59,509 bases of DNA, from assembly GCA_003213555.1 (NCBI GenBank), contig QCMS01000007.1, forward strand, positions 1-59,509. Reading direction: 5' to 3'. Under the pieces are notes generated by a model. It had not been told where the DNA came from. It was given only the letters and a program-made list of their open reading frames with translations, and ran no database searches. The stretch comes from Pelagibacteraceae bacterium AG-422-I02 (GTDB taxonomy: Bacteria; Pseudomonadota; Alphaproteobacteria; Pelagibacterales; Pelagibacteraceae). Positions 1 through 9,082 of this stretch are shown here, in pieces; the first letter of the stretch is position 1; every line of letters starts with the position of its first letter. Position numbers and translations under genes: made by a program.

Positions 1-477
1 ATTTTCTCTTATAGCCGCGCCTAAAGATTTAGGGTCCTTAAGAGATTCAAATATACCTCTAGTGCCTTTTGTAGGTAGCATACCTGCTTTTATTTGTGCT
101 TCAGTTAATACATTACCTTGACCAGGAACGTTTGTTGTTGCTCTAAATCTACCACTTGGTAACATTCTTTGTATGAACTGAGGTACTTTACTCATAATAC
201 CTGTTGTAGCTGGTTCGAATGCTGATGGTTTAGCTAAAAAACCAGACTTAACATTTCTAAAAAAACCAGGTGTCTGAGATACTCCTCTTCCTAAAGCAGC
301 TCTAGCTGTATTAAATAAAGCAGCTGCAGCTGTGCCATAACCATATTGTGACCTACCATCAGGTCCTTTTGGATATACAGGATTACCTACAAGAGCGGGT
401 TTACTTTTCATTCCAGTCATGACCCCTTCTTTAATAGGGCCACCGTATCTAAACATAGGTCTATTTAAAGGTCTCAT
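1..477 (-). CDS. Virion-type hypothetical protein, 3' truncated by window edge
   Basis: The frame starts at ATG 477 and stays open to position 1 (159 codons, no stop), so the C-terminus lies outside the window. The N-terminus contains RYGGPIKEGVM, a short basic/GG pattern I remember from N-termini of marine phage virion proteins. The rest is rich in Ala, Gly and Arg, with no recognisable enzyme domain. ATG 477-475 overlaps the TGA of the 474-686 gene in an ATGA arrangement, so it is translationally coupled to the virion operon. It may be the front half of the gene truncated at the right edge (58761-59509). Function is unknown; a structural or internal virion role is inferred from position. 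Confidence 0.7.
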   Translation of the reverse strand, partial: MRPLNRPMFRYGGPIKEGVMTGMKSKPALVGNPVYPKGPDGRSQYGYGTAAAALFNTARAALGRGVSQTPGFFRNVKSGFLAKPSAFEPATTGIMSKVPQFIQRMLPSGRFRATTNVPGQGNVLTEAQIKAGMLPTKGTRGIFESLKDPKSLGAAIREN

Positions 478-686
478 TTCTTCCTCTTTTTCATTGCTTT
501 ACCAAAACCACGTTTGGCTATTCCACATCCTCTAACTCTACCACCATCTTTAAGTCCCAACATTTTCATACCCATGTCAAGAGCAGTGTGTCCGTACATA
601 CCACTTTCAAGTATTCTTCTACCCATTGATTTACTAGGATCAAGAGGGTTTAAAAATTGTAAAATTTTATTTGGTTTTTTAGCCAT
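474..686 (-). CDS. Small basic virion-block protein
   Basis: A 70-residue Lys/Arg-rich protein. The central segment KDGGRVRGCGIAKRGFGKA leads into a lysine-rich tail. It overlaps the upstream 264-residue gene by 8 nt and the downstream gene by an ATGA, so it is co-translated with virion genes. The xDGGR pattern recurs in several other virion-block proteins here. I recognise the sequence type from marine podovirus-like contigs but know no function. The basic charge suggests DNA or capsid-lumen contact, which is inference. Confidence 0.75.
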   Translation of the reverse strand: MAKKPNKILQFLNPLDPSKSMGRRILESGMYGHTALDMGMKMLGLKDGGRVRGCGIAKRGFGKAMKKRKK

Positions 687-1473
687 ACAGTTTACCGAAT
701 AATCCGCCGATACCTAAAGCTGTACTTAACCCTGTTGCAAATGGACTACTCTGAGGTAATGGTGCAGACATAGCTCCTAATGCTGCAGCTTGGTTAATAC
801 CTGTTCCATATTGTTGTAGTCTTTGGTACGGCTCGTAAGCTGCTGTTCTTGCAGCATCGGCATCTGCTTGTAGTTGTTGTTGATTTAATCCTTGTCTAAA
901 TGCTCCAAGGTTACCTTGTGTAGCAACATCTCCTGCTAGACCGGCTCTTTGGAAATTAGATAATGCAAATTGATTTTGTAAATCTGACGCTCTTCTTGTT
1001 GTTGCATCTTGAAAAGCTTGTTGTTGTAATTGTGCTGCAATACCTGTTCTAGCTGCTGTAGTATCAGCCATGTATTGTCCTTCTAATGCACCTTGTCTAC
1101 CACCACCAAAAGCACCAGCAGTAAATGCATTGTCTGCAATATTTTGCATACCTGCTTGTCTAGACAAATCAAATTGTCTTAAAGATTCATCTATAACACC
1201 TGTTTGATATGGTGACATAAATGATGCAATAGAACCTGCGCTGCCTGCTCCTCCGGCCCCGGTTCCTGTTAAAGTCTGTGCTTGTGTTAAGTATGGTTGA
1301 TAAGATCCTAAACCAGCTGTAGCATCTTGTATCGCTGATGTTTGTAACGGATCTTCTCCTGCAACAAAAGATCTACCTGTAAATGTACCTGTATTAATAG
1401 GTGCCGACGTTGTAGCGGTGAGCTGTCGTGCGTAATCTTTTCCTGCTTCTTGTAAATAATCTGGTAATGCCAT
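679..1473 (-). CDS. Conserved virion protein with FMSPYQ..VIDE and AFGGGRQG motifs
   Basis: A 264-residue protein rich in Ala, Gln and Gly. FMSPYQTGVIDESL (about residues 85-98) and AFGGGRQGALEG (about 120-131) frame a helical, Gln-rich middle predicted to be largely alpha-helical. These two motifs occur together in many phage proteins encoded near tail genes, with unknown function. The C-terminus is hydrophobic and Gly-rich. It starts in a TAATG overlap with the 1473-2792 gene. An internal or ejected virion protein is the best inference. Confidence 0.7.
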   Translation of the reverse strand: MALPDYLQEAGKDYARQLTATTSAPINTGTFTGRSFVAGEDPLQTSAIQDATAGLGSYQPYLTQAQTLTGTGAGGAGSAGSIASFMSPYQTGVIDESLRQFDLSRQAGMQNIADNAFTAGAFGGGRQGALEGQYMADTTAARTGIAAQLQQQAFQDATTRRASDLQNQFALSNFQRAGLAGDVATQGNLGAFRQGLNQQQLQADADAARTAAYEPYQRLQQYGTGINQAAALGAMSAPLPQSSPFATGLSTALGIGGLFGKLYG

Positions 1474-2792
1474 TATTCTATTCTATTCTCCAACATTTGT
1501 GCTTGATCGAACATTTCTTGTGCAGGATTTTCCATGCCCTGGGACTCTTCTGATATACTACCACCAGATTCTAGATTGTCCATCATATTCTGCATAACTT
1601 CAGCACCTTTGTCTATGTCGCCATCACCTGCATTTCTTACAGCGTCTGCTGTAAATACAAATTCATTCTTGCTGAGTCTAGCTGGCACATCGTCCGCTCT
1701 TTCTTCAGCTCCTAGTGGTACAAAACCACCTTCTCTATAGTCTTTTTCTAGACCACCTAGGTCCATGATACCACCATCTGCTTTTCTATCTCTTAAAGCA
1801 TCATAAATCATTTTATCATCACCACCAGAATAATAATTATCATAGCTACCCATAAAGTCATCTATGTCTTTACCACCTAATTTTAATCTTTTAGCAACAA
1901 TCTCAAGGGCTCCTTCATCTAATGCATTAATAATATATTCACCCTCTGCATCTCTAGTAATGTCGTAACCTTCTTCAATTAAGTCTTCCATAACCTTTAC
2001 AGCTTTTTTAGATTTAGGTGCTATAAAAACATCCTGACCAACAGCTTGTGCTTGTGGTCCATAATCTGTCATAACGTCTTCATCACGAACTTGAATACTT
2101 ATATCAGCATCATCAAATAATGATTTAACTTTACCAACACCAGCTTTCATCATCTGACCTGCTTTTTGTAATATACCTCCACCAAGTCTATAACCTGGTC
2201 TCATACTAGCTAGTCCACCATCAGCGTAGAAAGAACTTTGTACAGCTGACTTAGGAGGCATGAAATATAGTGCAGAGTTTGTTGGATCGTTATAATATTT
2301 TCTAGCTTGACTTCTTACATCTTCTATCATCGGTTGTGCCATAGTATAAGGTGTACCTTCATCAACTTCTTCTTCACCCATAAAAAATGGTGCTGCTACT
2401 GCTGATCCTGCAGCTAGTCCACCTAATATTCTAGGTACACTAAACTTAGCTCCTGCTTCACCACCTACTCTAAATAAATCTCCTAGTGTACTGAACTTAC
2501 CACCTTGTCCAAGTAATGCACCAATACCTCCAGTGTTTCCAAAAATACCAGAAGCTGCACCACCTAGTTTTGCTCTACCAAGTAGTCCACCAAAACTTGT
2601 TCCAGGCATACCAAACATCATGGCTCCTGTTAAAGCTGCTTTACCTAATGGTGATTTAACAACTTTCTTTACAGTTTTTCCAATTTTTTTTACAATCTTA
2701 CCTAGAAAATATCCTTGTCTTGGCTCTTCGAGTGTCATAAGTCCACCCATATTACGAAGTTGTCTTTCCATATCCATTCTTGAAATTGCCAT
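1473..2792 (-). CDS. Internal virion protein candidate with DGG and LSKNEFVF motifs
   Basis: A 439-residue protein. A basic segment (residues 31-52) is followed by two Gly/Ala-rich hydrophobic stretches (about 53-72 and 120-138). Two DGG motifs lie at 191-193 and 339-341. The C-terminal part carries DDVPARLSKNEFVFTADAV (368-386), which I know from many marine phage proteins of unknown function. Hydrophobic segments plus a conserved C-terminal module suit a capsid-internal or ejected protein, but this is inference. The downstream gene begins in its TAATG stop. Confidence 0.7.
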   Translation of the reverse strand: MAISRMDMERQLRNMGGLMTLEEPRQGYFLGKIVKKIGKTVKKVVKSPLGKAALTGAMMFGMPGTSFGGLLGRAKLGGAASGIFGNTGGIGALLGQGGKFSTLGDLFRVGGEAGAKFSVPRILGGLAAGSAVAAPFFMGEEEVDEGTPYTMAQPMIEDVRSQARKYYNDPTNSALYFMPPKSAVQSSFYADGGLASMRPGYRLGGGILQKAGQMMKAGVGKVKSLFDDADISIQVRDEDVMTDYGPQAQAVGQDVFIAPKSKKAVKVMEDLIEEGYDITRDAEGEYIINALDEGALEIVAKRLKLGGKDIDDFMGSYDNYYSGGDDKMIYDALRDRKADGGIMDLGGLEKDYREGGFVPLGAEERADDVPARLSKNEFVFTADAVRNAGDGDIDKGAEVMQNMMDNLESGGSISEESQGMENPAQEMFDQAQMLENRIE

Positions 2793-2826
2793 AATCTTAC
2801 CTTTTTATAGTCTTTTTCTCTTATAA

Positions 2827-3936
2827 TCAATCATATATATCTACTAGATCTGCTAGTCCACCGTCCATATAATCAGTTCTTCCTCTACCAGTTCTATTAC
2901 TTACAGGACCACCTGTTGTTGCATTGGTACCAAATCCTTGGCCTGAATCATAAGATTGTTGACCATCACCACCTAGTCCATAGTTAGTTGGACCATGTAC
3001 ATTAGGGTCATATTGTCTTGCTGATTCTGCTCTAGATGCTGCTGCTTTTCTTTCAGCTTCTATTCTGGCATTTCTTTCTGCAGTTTTTCTATCTAGATCT
3101 CTTCTTAATGTTTGTTGTTTGTAGAAATTATATTTAGCTAAATTCATTTTATTCATCTTATTAGCGTACGCTGCATTTTTACCTACAAAAGTTCCTGTTT
3201 CAGGATCAAATTCAACATCATATTTTTCTGACATTTTTCCACTTAACATATCACCAAGACTACCGTATTTATCTCCAACATATTCTGCATAGTTACCGAA
3301 TGCAGATCTTGTATTTATTCCAAAAGGATCTTTACTTAATCCTGAATTATTATCACCAAATACTGTTGGACCTGTGTAGCCCATATTCATTTTAATAAAT
3401 TCTTGATCAGCTACAGGTAATGAGCCAAACCTATCCATTTTATTCATTAAAAAACTTACTGGACCTAGACCACCTACTTTACCCATTAAATCTTGAATAC
3501 CGCCTGTGACATTTCCTAAAGTATTTTGAACTTTACCTGCTGTAGTTAGTTCTAAAGGAACATCAGTCCCTGTTCCAATATACTCTCCCATATCTGGACC
3601 TGTTAGTTCTTGTTGTCTATAGCTTGGCATACCCATAAAAGTTTTATCAACTTTACTTTGATATAGATTATCTACATTAGGTGTATCTTGGTTATTAAAA
3701 TATTTGTTTGAGGTATATTTATAAAAATTATTATAGTCCGTCATTGGAGAACCAGCTTGTAATGCTCCGCCTCCGCCACCCATCGAACCACCTGGTTGAT
3801 ATATAGCCGGTAGGCCTGAAGGAACTTCGTTTTCACTTCCTGATGGTACTTGAAATGGATTTAATAGATATTGACTTTGAGGTATGTATTTATACCCTGC
3901 ATCATATACCGATTGATCGTATGGACTTAAAACCAT
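2827..3936 (-). CDS. Conserved virion protein ending in GGLADLVDIYD
   Basis: A 369-residue protein. The N-terminus is Gly/Ser/Pro-rich. A conserved centre reads FIKMNMGYTGPTVFGDNNSG then SKDPFGINTRSAFGNYAEY. A basic coiled-coil-like stretch (about 265-305, many Arg, Glu and Ala) follows. The C-terminus ends YMDGGLADLVDIYD. That ending resembles GGGLAKILEV at the end of the 31465-32868 product. It is coupled to the 3936-4178 gene by a TAATG overlap. I recognise the family from marine phage contigs; function is unknown and it is probably structural. Confidence 0.7.
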   Translation of the reverse strand: MVLSPYDQSVYDAGYKYIPQSQYLLNPFQVPSGSENEVPSGLPAIYQPGGSMGGGGGALQAGSPMTDYNNFYKYTSNKYFNNQDTPNVDNLYQSKVDKTFMGMPSYRQQELTGPDMGEYIGTGTDVPLELTTAGKVQNTLGNVTGGIQDLMGKVGGLGPVSFLMNKMDRFGSLPVADQEFIKMNMGYTGPTVFGDNNSGLSKDPFGINTRSAFGNYAEYVGDKYGSLGDMLSGKMSEKYDVEFDPETGTFVGKNAAYANKMNKMNLAKYNFYKQQTLRRDLDRKTAERNARIEAERKAAASRAESARQYDPNVHGPTNYGLGGDGQQSYDSGQGFGTNATTGGPVSNRTGRGRTDYMDGGLADLVDIYD

Positions 3937-4178
3937 TATTCTGACCCTGCTCCTAATGGCGGCATTGCCGCAACTTTTACTTTTACAGATCTAACTACAT
4001 GTTCTCTTTGTGTAGCTGTATCTGGATTTGCAATATCGTCTTCTGCTTCTTTATCTGAATTATACTCGTAATTAGTTTCTTTGTTTCTTAAAACCACTTC
4101 TGTTTCACATTTTACAACAGGTACTTTTTTACCATTTATGTATGTGTATGCTACTTCACCTTCTTCTATAAACGCCAT
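3936..4178 (-). CDS. Small conserved virion-block protein
   Basis: An 80-residue acidic protein. The N-terminal half looks like beta strands (AYTYINGKKVPVVKCETEVV). An Asn/Asp/Glu-rich middle (EYNSDKEAEDDIANPDTAT) and a short hydrophobic tail follow. It lies between two structural genes, with its stop in a TAATG overlap. The EYNSD..A..D..NP pattern is familiar from marine phage virion loci, where it has no assigned role. Confidence 0.65.
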   Translation of the reverse strand: MAFIEEGEVAYTYINGKKVPVVKCETEVVLRNKETNYEYNSDKEAEDDIANPDTATQREHVVRSVKVKVAAMPPLGAGSE

Positions 4179-4186
4179 GACTTCTC

Positions 4187-4516
4187 CTATTCTCTGTTTA
4201 TCTCTAGTATCGATGCAATAATATGTAATTCATTTGCATCTGCTGCTTGTGCCTTTAATACCTCATTTTCTTGTAAAATTAAAGGATGAGTTAACAGCTC
4301 TGTTGTTGCTTTTGAGGCTATTGATTTATCTTTAAACAAATTAAATACTGCAGCAGCAGCATTTGTTATTGTAAAAGTTACCGTAGTTCCTGATCCAGCA
4401 TCTTCAGACACTATAAGACTTTTAATTATGGCTCTAGAATCAGCTGGTGCTGTGTACACTATAGTATTATCTGTAGTGCTTAGATCTATTAATGAGTTTT
4501 TATATATATTAGCCAC
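4187..4516 (-). CDS. Small beta-rich virion protein
   Basis: A 109-residue protein starting with GTG at 4516, within the stop region of the upstream 55-residue gene. The pattern TIVYTAPADSRAIIKSLIVSE is typical of small beta-sandwich phage proteins encoded near tail or fibre genes. Thr, Ala and Ile strands continue to the end. No catalytic motif is visible. A virion decoration or tail-associated role is inferred from context. Confidence 0.65.
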   Translation of the reverse strand: MANIYKNSLIDLSTTDNTIVYTAPADSRAIIKSLIVSEDAGSGTTVTFTITNAAAAVFNLFKDKSIASKATTELLTHPLILQENEVLKAQAADANELHIIASILEINRE

Positions 4517-4676
4517 TTATAAACCAAGAAAATCTTTCTTGCTCCTGTTTTTGTTCGTCTAAAAATGTAGAATTTAATTGTTCTACAATTAAAGCCACTG
4601 CTCTGTTAATTTGTTTTTGATTAGATTCATCATACTCTTTTTTTGGTTCTGGTAATCTTATTACTATTTTAGCCAT
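4509..4676 (-). CDS. 55-residue conserved protein after the nozzle gene
   Basis: I take ATG 4676 as the start because it sits in a TAATG overlap with the stop of the large upstream gene; a longer frame from 4727 would lie inside that gene. The product begins AKIVIRLPEPKKEYDESNQK and is helical afterwards (IVEQLNSTFLDEQKQEQERF). I recognise this small protein as a regular neighbour of the large tail protein in marine phages. Function is unknown. Confidence 0.65.
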   Translation of the reverse strand: MAKIVIRLPEPKKEYDESNQKQINRAVALIVEQLNSTFLDEQKQEQERFSWFISG

Positions 4677-6616
4677 TATCTTCTCCCGTCTGGTTGTACG
4701 TCTAATCTCATTGTTCCAAATCTCCAAGATTCACTAACATCAGTATTTGCTATTTTTATATTAACAAAACGTCCTCTTGCTCTAGTATCTTTTTTCTGAG
4801 TAGAAGTTGTAATAGTAAAAGGACTCAGTGCTGTTGTTGTTTGTGAGTCAGATGGATATCTTTTAACTGCAAGCGTTACCTTTGCATTTCCTGCAAGATC
4901 TTTAAAGTCAGGTAAAAATCTTCTAACAGCAAGAAAAACATCTCCCGCTACAGCATATGCTTGACCTCTTGTTCTTTGTTGTAAATCATAGTCGTAAGAT
5001 TGTATAAATGATGTAACAGTTGTTGTGCTACCATCAGGATTAACTTGATCAGTTCCTACTTCGTGTTCAAATAAAGTAGTTTGCCCGAGCCCTGATTCTC
5101 CAACAATGACTGGAAAGGTTCCTGTAGCACTGTCATCAAATTTAGTTGCAATAGGATTAGGGTATACAGTTGCATCAATCCAAGTTGTTCTAGCTTCTGT
5201 ACCTATATACCAAACTCCTCCTGGTATTCTAGGTCCACTTTCTCCATAATTAAATATAACGTATTGATCATTGTATTCAGAATTTGTTGATGGATAATAC
5301 CAAGTTACTTCTGTGTATTGATTATTTAAACCTGCATATACTTGTTGTCCTTTTGTTGTATCTGCCTGATCATAAACATAATCTTCAACAGTGCATGGTA
5401 ATGATTTAACAGTACCATCGAACGCAAAGAAACCATTTGTAGACATCCAATAAGCTACACCATCTATTTCAACAGCTGCATTCTTACCAATCAATCCACA
5501 GTTTGTACCTACTTGTTCAAATCCAAATGTGAAAGGAGCACCAATAAATTTCATGGTGTACAATGCATTGTCTGTCCAAACTAGAATAGTTTCTTTTGCT
5601 TTCAAAGCACCTATGATTTTAGTGCCGTCTTGAAGTCTTTGTGTACCTGCAGAGTTAATTGCAGTTACTGTATAATCATTTATATCTTCTTGTTCTGAAA
5701 ATCTTATAAACATATCATCTTGTGTTGATGGTGTACCGATTGTTGTTTCAGTTCCTAAATGAATTAAGTGACGTGTTGTTGGTGATACTAATGTTACCCT
5801 TGTTGCAGTTGGATTATTTGTAGTTGCAAAACCAGATGTAGCTGTTGATGCTCTTACTGTTAAAGGATCTGTAGCTCCTGCATTCCAAGTAAAGGTTTTA
5901 CCGTTTGCAATTGTTGCAACAAGAACTTGACCAAAATTACTTAATGACCATAAACCTGGTTCTAGTGTTACGTCTGTTGCAGAAGAGGCTTCACCCCATT
6001 TACCTGCTGACCAAGTATCTGTACCCCAACCATAACCATATGATTGTGCAGCTGGACCTACTGTCTCGTAAGGTTTAACATCCATGCTACCACCCGTACT
6101 TACAGTTGCAGATGCGTTAGAACTTTGTGTGATTGTAAATACACTTGAACTTGTAACACTTGTTACTTGAAATAATTTATCTTCAAAATCTGAATCAGAA
6201 TAACCAGTACCTGATGGTAAAGTTACGTTATCTAATAATACAATATCTCCTGCTACCAGGTTATGACTTGTTTTTGTAATAGAACAAACTGCTGAACCTG
6301 ATGTTGTTGCAAGAGTGCAAGAACCTAATGTAGTTTTTAAAGGTGTAACATCATATAACTGTCCTTCAAAATAAATAAGTAGAAACTTGTCTGTTCCAAT
6401 AGCAACATATCTATTACCTGCTAAATCAACAAATGCAAATTCACGTCTTGCAACACCAACAATTGTATCTGTAATAAGTGAAGACCAACCACCAACTTTT
6501 TCTGGTAGCATATATCTAAATCTTACGTTGTCACAATCTACCCAACGTTGTTCAGCGCCTACTGTTGTATTTTGTTTGTCAATTCCTGGAACAAATTGAA
6601 AATCAAGAAGAGCCAT
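4676..6616 (-). CDS. Large tail protein, nozzle/stopper candidate
   Basis: A 646-residue protein starting FQFVPGIDKQNTTVGAEQRW. The next conserved block, WVDCDNVRFRYMLPEKVGGW, is the hallmark of a phage structural family in podovirus-like genomes. The body is made of repeated beta strands with Trp/Tyr turns, consistent with a propeller like the T7 gp12 or P22 gp10 tail nozzle. A Ser/Thr-rich insertion near residues 95-185 looks like an extra beta domain. It lies next to adaptor and fibre genes. The nozzle role is inferred from fold expectation and position. Confidence 0.7.
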   Translation of the reverse strand: MALLDFQFVPGIDKQNTTVGAEQRWVDCDNVRFRYMLPEKVGGWSSLITDTIVGVARREFAFVDLAGNRYVAIGTDKFLLIYFEGQLYDVTPLKTTLGSCTLATTSGSAVCSITKTSHNLVAGDIVLLDNVTLPSGTGYSDSDFEDKLFQVTSVTSSSVFTITQSSNASATVSTGGSMDVKPYETVGPAAQSYGYGWGTDTWSAGKWGEASSATDVTLEPGLWSLSNFGQVLVATIANGKTFTWNAGATDPLTVRASTATSGFATTNNPTATRVTLVSPTTRHLIHLGTETTIGTPSTQDDMFIRFSEQEDINDYTVTAINSAGTQRLQDGTKIIGALKAKETILVWTDNALYTMKFIGAPFTFGFEQVGTNCGLIGKNAAVEIDGVAYWMSTNGFFAFDGTVKSLPCTVEDYVYDQADTTKGQQVYAGLNNQYTEVTWYYPSTNSEYNDQYVIFNYGESGPRIPGGVWYIGTEARTTWIDATVYPNPIATKFDDSATGTFPVIVGESGLGQTTLFEHEVGTDQVNPDGSTTTVTSFIQSYDYDLQQRTRGQAYAVAGDVFLAVRRFLPDFKDLAGNAKVTLAVKRYPSDSQTTTALSPFTITTSTQKKDTRARGRFVNIKIANTDVSESWRFGTMRLDVQPDGRR

Positions 6617-6626
6617 TTTTTAGCTC

Positions 6627-7346
6627 CTATATTTTATCTTTGTATACCCAGCCTCTCGTTGCATTAACATATACTAACGTGAAGGCTGAAGCATTGGCTG
6701 AAACAACTAAGTCAGATCCTGACCCGTTTATATTAGAACTGTTTCTTCCAATTGTTAAGTTGTTAGATGCAAGGTTATTACCACTATCGATAAATGTAAC
6801 TTCATTTCCTATAGCTGGAGATGCGGGTAAATTAATAGTGATCGCAGTACCAATACCACCTCCAGAAGTATCTATTAACACTTGGTCACCATTAACTGTA
6901 GTGTATGTAGTCGTCGGTGTGTAATATCCTTTTGTCTGTAGTTTTCCTGTAATATTTGTACCATCTGAATACAATACGGTTGTCGATCCAACTGGTAAAG
7001 CTAGCCCGGTTCCTGATACTGTTTTAACTGTAAGAGTGTAGTTACTAGATGATCTGGCTGTAGCATCTTCTACAATAAAAACTCTTTCTGCAGAGTCTGG
7101 CATTGTCACTGTTCTGTTGGCAGTTAGTGTGCCTGTTAATTTAAAGTATAGATTTTTACCATTTGCTGTAGCGTGATTAGCTAGAGATAGAGCAACGTCT
7201 GCTCCACCTACTGCTAATGATAAATAACCTGATGCTGCTTGTTCTAATATTTGTAAATTTGTATTTGTAATCGTACCCCAGGTTCCTGATTTTTCACCTG
7301 TAGTAATTAATTCTAGTTTTAAATCGCTCGATGTACTTGACGCCAT
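6627..7346 (-). CDS. Tail fibre protein with phage fibre N-terminal domain
   Basis: A 239-residue protein. The N-terminus DLKLELITTGEKSGTWGTIT followed by TNTNLQILEQA is a common phage tail-fibre attachment module. The C-terminal third (INLPASPAIGNEVTFIDSG ... FTLVYVNATRGWVYK) is the same beta domain found in the three glycine-rich proteins at 11900-16189, where it precedes the adhesin. This protein therefore has fibre base and shaft domains but no glycine-rich tip. It belongs to the virion operon. Confidence 0.75.
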   Translation of the reverse strand: MASSTSSDLKLELITTGEKSGTWGTITNTNLQILEQAASGYLSLAVGGADVALSLANHATANGKNLYFKLTGTLTANRTVTMPDSAERVFIVEDATARSSSNYTLTVKTVSGTGLALPVGSTTVLYSDGTNITGKLQTKGYYTPTTTYTTVNGDQVLIDTSGGGIGTAITINLPASPAIGNEVTFIDSGNNLASNNLTIGRNSSNINGSGSDLVVSANASAFTLVYVNATRGWVYKDKI

Positions 7347-7355
7347 ATATTTCTC

Positions 7356-7673
7356 CTATGGATTGTTTGGATCAATAGGTACCCAGGTACCAGTTGCTCC
7401 TGGAACTATCGGGTTCCATGATATCACAGAAGCGGTGCCACTTGCAAGGTTTATTCTTACTCCTGTTAAAGCTACTGTTTTACCTATTTTGACAACAGCA
7501 TTACCTACTGTTATCTCTATTTCATTACCACTTGGTAATATTCTGGCAGAGGCTGTAATACCTACTGTTCCGGTGCTTACATTAACCCTGTTTCCTGTTA
7601 AACTAACAAATACACTTACACCACCTGGATCGGCGAATGGTGCTCCGGCAAATGTGCTTCCTCCAAAATACAT
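7356..7673 (-). CDS. Short beta-repeat fibre-associated protein
   Basis: A 105-residue protein starting MYFGGSTFAGAPFADPGG and ending WNPIVPGATGTWVPIDPNNP. Between these lie about three repeats of roughly 22 residues with the core GxRxNxxTGTV. It is a short paralogue of the adjacent 7677-8393 product, which shares both ends but has about nine repeats. This suggests tandem duplication with gain or loss of repeats. A beta-helix or fibre-decoration role is inferred. Confidence 0.7.
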   Translation of the reverse strand: MYFGGSTFAGAPFADPGGVSVFVSLTGNRVNVSTGTVGITASARILPSGNEIEITVGNAVVKIGKTVALTGVRINLASGTASVISWNPIVPGATGTWVPIDPNNP

Positions 7674-7676
7674 AGT

Positions 7677-8393
7677 TTATCCTAATGATGTTTGTACTGG
7701 AGTCCAAGTCATGCTAGCTCCTGGTACAACACCGTCCCATTTTTTAATTAATACAGAACCATCTGCAACATTTATTCTACTGCCATCTGGAGCAACTGTT
7801 GCTTTTGCTGCAATAGTTACAGTTCCTGTTGAAAGATTTTGTCTATTAGTTGTAACAGTTACAGTTGCATTTGCTGCAGTTGTAACATTTCCTACTGCTA
7901 CATCTACTCTACTACCTGTAACAGATAAATTTGCATCTGCTGTAATTGTTACAGATCCCGTGCTTACATCTACTCTAGAACCGTTTGGTAATACGGTTGA
8001 TTTACCAATTGTTGTAACACTTCCTGTGCTTGCATTTATTCTAGATCCATTAGCAGCATATCCAAAACCAATGATTGCTGTTCCAGTATTTACATTTACT
8101 CTAGATCCCGTTAGTGCTGTTACTGCTTTTGCAACAATAGTTGGATCACCACTAGATACGTTAATACGACTACCCGTAGCTGATACATTTATACCTGTAC
8201 CCTCTACAATAGTTACATTTCCAATAGTAAAATTAAGTCTACTTCCTGTAACAGTTAAGTTAGCATTACCTACTAAACCTACTGTGCCTGTTGATTCATT
8301 AATTCTAGATCCACTTACACTAACAAATGCGTTAGGGTTAAATCCTGAATCTCCAAAAGGTGCTCCTGCAAAGGTAGTTCCGCCAAAAAACAT
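7677..8393 (-). CDS. Beta-repeat fibre protein, about nine 22-residue repeats
   Basis: A 238-residue protein with the same MFFGGTTFAGAPFGDSG start and VVPGASMTWTPVQ ending as its neighbour. The middle is about nine repeats of 21-23 residues with core GSR[IV][ND]xSTG[ST]VT, an obvious beta-solenoid pattern. The repetition also leaves long open antisense frames, which are shadows. It is the first gene after the terminator-like hairpin at 8412-8447, so it may have separate expression control. A fibre or receptor-contact role is inferred. Confidence 0.75.
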   Translation of the reverse strand: MFFGGTTFAGAPFGDSGFNPNAFVSVSGSRINESTGTVGLVGNANLTVTGSRLNFTIGNVTIVEGTGINVSATGSRINVSSGDPTIVAKAVTALTGSRVNVNTGTAIIGFGYAANGSRINASTGSVTTIGKSTVLPNGSRVDVSTGSVTITADANLSVTGSRVDVAVGNVTTAANATVTVTTNRQNLSTGTVTIAAKATVAPDGSRINVADGSVLIKKWDGVVPGASMTWTPVQTSLG

Positions 8394-8411
8394 ATATTAT
8401 AATCCTTAAAA

Positions 8412-8447
8412 GGAGGCTGTGCGGTATGTGGTGGTGACACAGCCCCC
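8412..8447 (-). terminator. Intrinsic terminator candidate after the oxygenase cluster
   Basis: GGCTGTG (8415-8421) pairs with CACAGCC (8438-8444), and a mismatch separates two further outer G-C pairs. On the minus strand the hairpin is followed by CTCCTTTTAAGG. It lies just after the stop of the 8462-9082 gene and before the repeat-fibre genes. The T-run is short, so termination may be partial. Confidence 0.55.
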
Positions 8448-8461
8448 ATCTAAGAATTATA

Positions 8462-9082
8462 TCATCGTTTAAACCAAGAAGGAAGACCTAAATGTGGACG
8501 CTTGTCAAACATATTATCCTTCGCTCCTGGAGTCTTACGATTGTTATAATGCAGAAAAACTTGTACGCATTCTTTACCCTTGAATTTTTCTCTCCAATGT
8601 TCTAGCTCACAGCCAGAATAAACCAACATATCTCCTGGTTTTAAATCTACTTTAATGCCTTTTTGACCTTCTTTACCAGATGGTTCTAAATAGATTGGCC
8701 AAGGATCACCACCAAGATTCATAGTAGTTGATATCTCACAACTAAATCTATCTTTGTGTCTTTTTAAAACATCACCTTTTTTATATATTCTTGCATAAGT
8801 ATATGCTGGATATAATTTCAATCCTGTCGCTTCTTCCATTTTAGGAAGACATTTTAATAATAAAGTTTCCATAGCCATATTAGAATACTGACTATATGTA
8901 TTTGGAATCTGTTCATTCTCACCTTCGTAATAACCAATGATAGTTTCAAATGGTGAAAAATATCTTTGTGATCTGCAAGTATCATAAACTTGTTTTTGCA
9001 TACTAAAATAATTTGCAACAAAAGCTGCTAAATCTTTTGATATTGCTTGTTTGATTACTGTATATTTATTTTTTTTAAACAT
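8462..9082 (-). CDS. 2OG-Fe(II) oxygenase, phage type
   Basis: A 206-residue protein from ATG 9082, which overlaps the upstream stop; the longer frame from 9148 lies inside the upstream gene. The double-stranded beta-helix ligands are visible: H109-K-D111 in LKRHKDRFS, and distal H162 in CELEHWREKF. A strand VQVFLHYN follows, where the cosubstrate-binding residue is usual. It is the last of four consecutive oxygenase genes. Substrate is unknown: a protein, sugar or nucleotide hydroxylation are all possible. Confidence 0.8.
   Translation of the reverse strand: MFKKNKYTVIKQAISKDLAAFVANYFSMQKQVYDTCRSQRYFSPFETIIGYYEGENEQIPNTYSQYSNMAMETLLLKCLPKMEEATGLKLYPAYTYARIYKKGDVLKRHKDRFSCEISTTMNLGGDPWPIYLEPSGKEGQKGIKVDLKPGDMLVYSGCELEHWREKFKGKECVQVFLHYNNRKTPGAKDNMFDKRPHLGLPSWFKR

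Noticed and set aside
7363..8409. Long rightward open frame (348 codons) opposite the beta-repeat genes
   Set aside because: It is antisense to two genes with clear repeats and paralogous ends; the repeat structure keeps the opposite frame open. No SD or recognisable domain.
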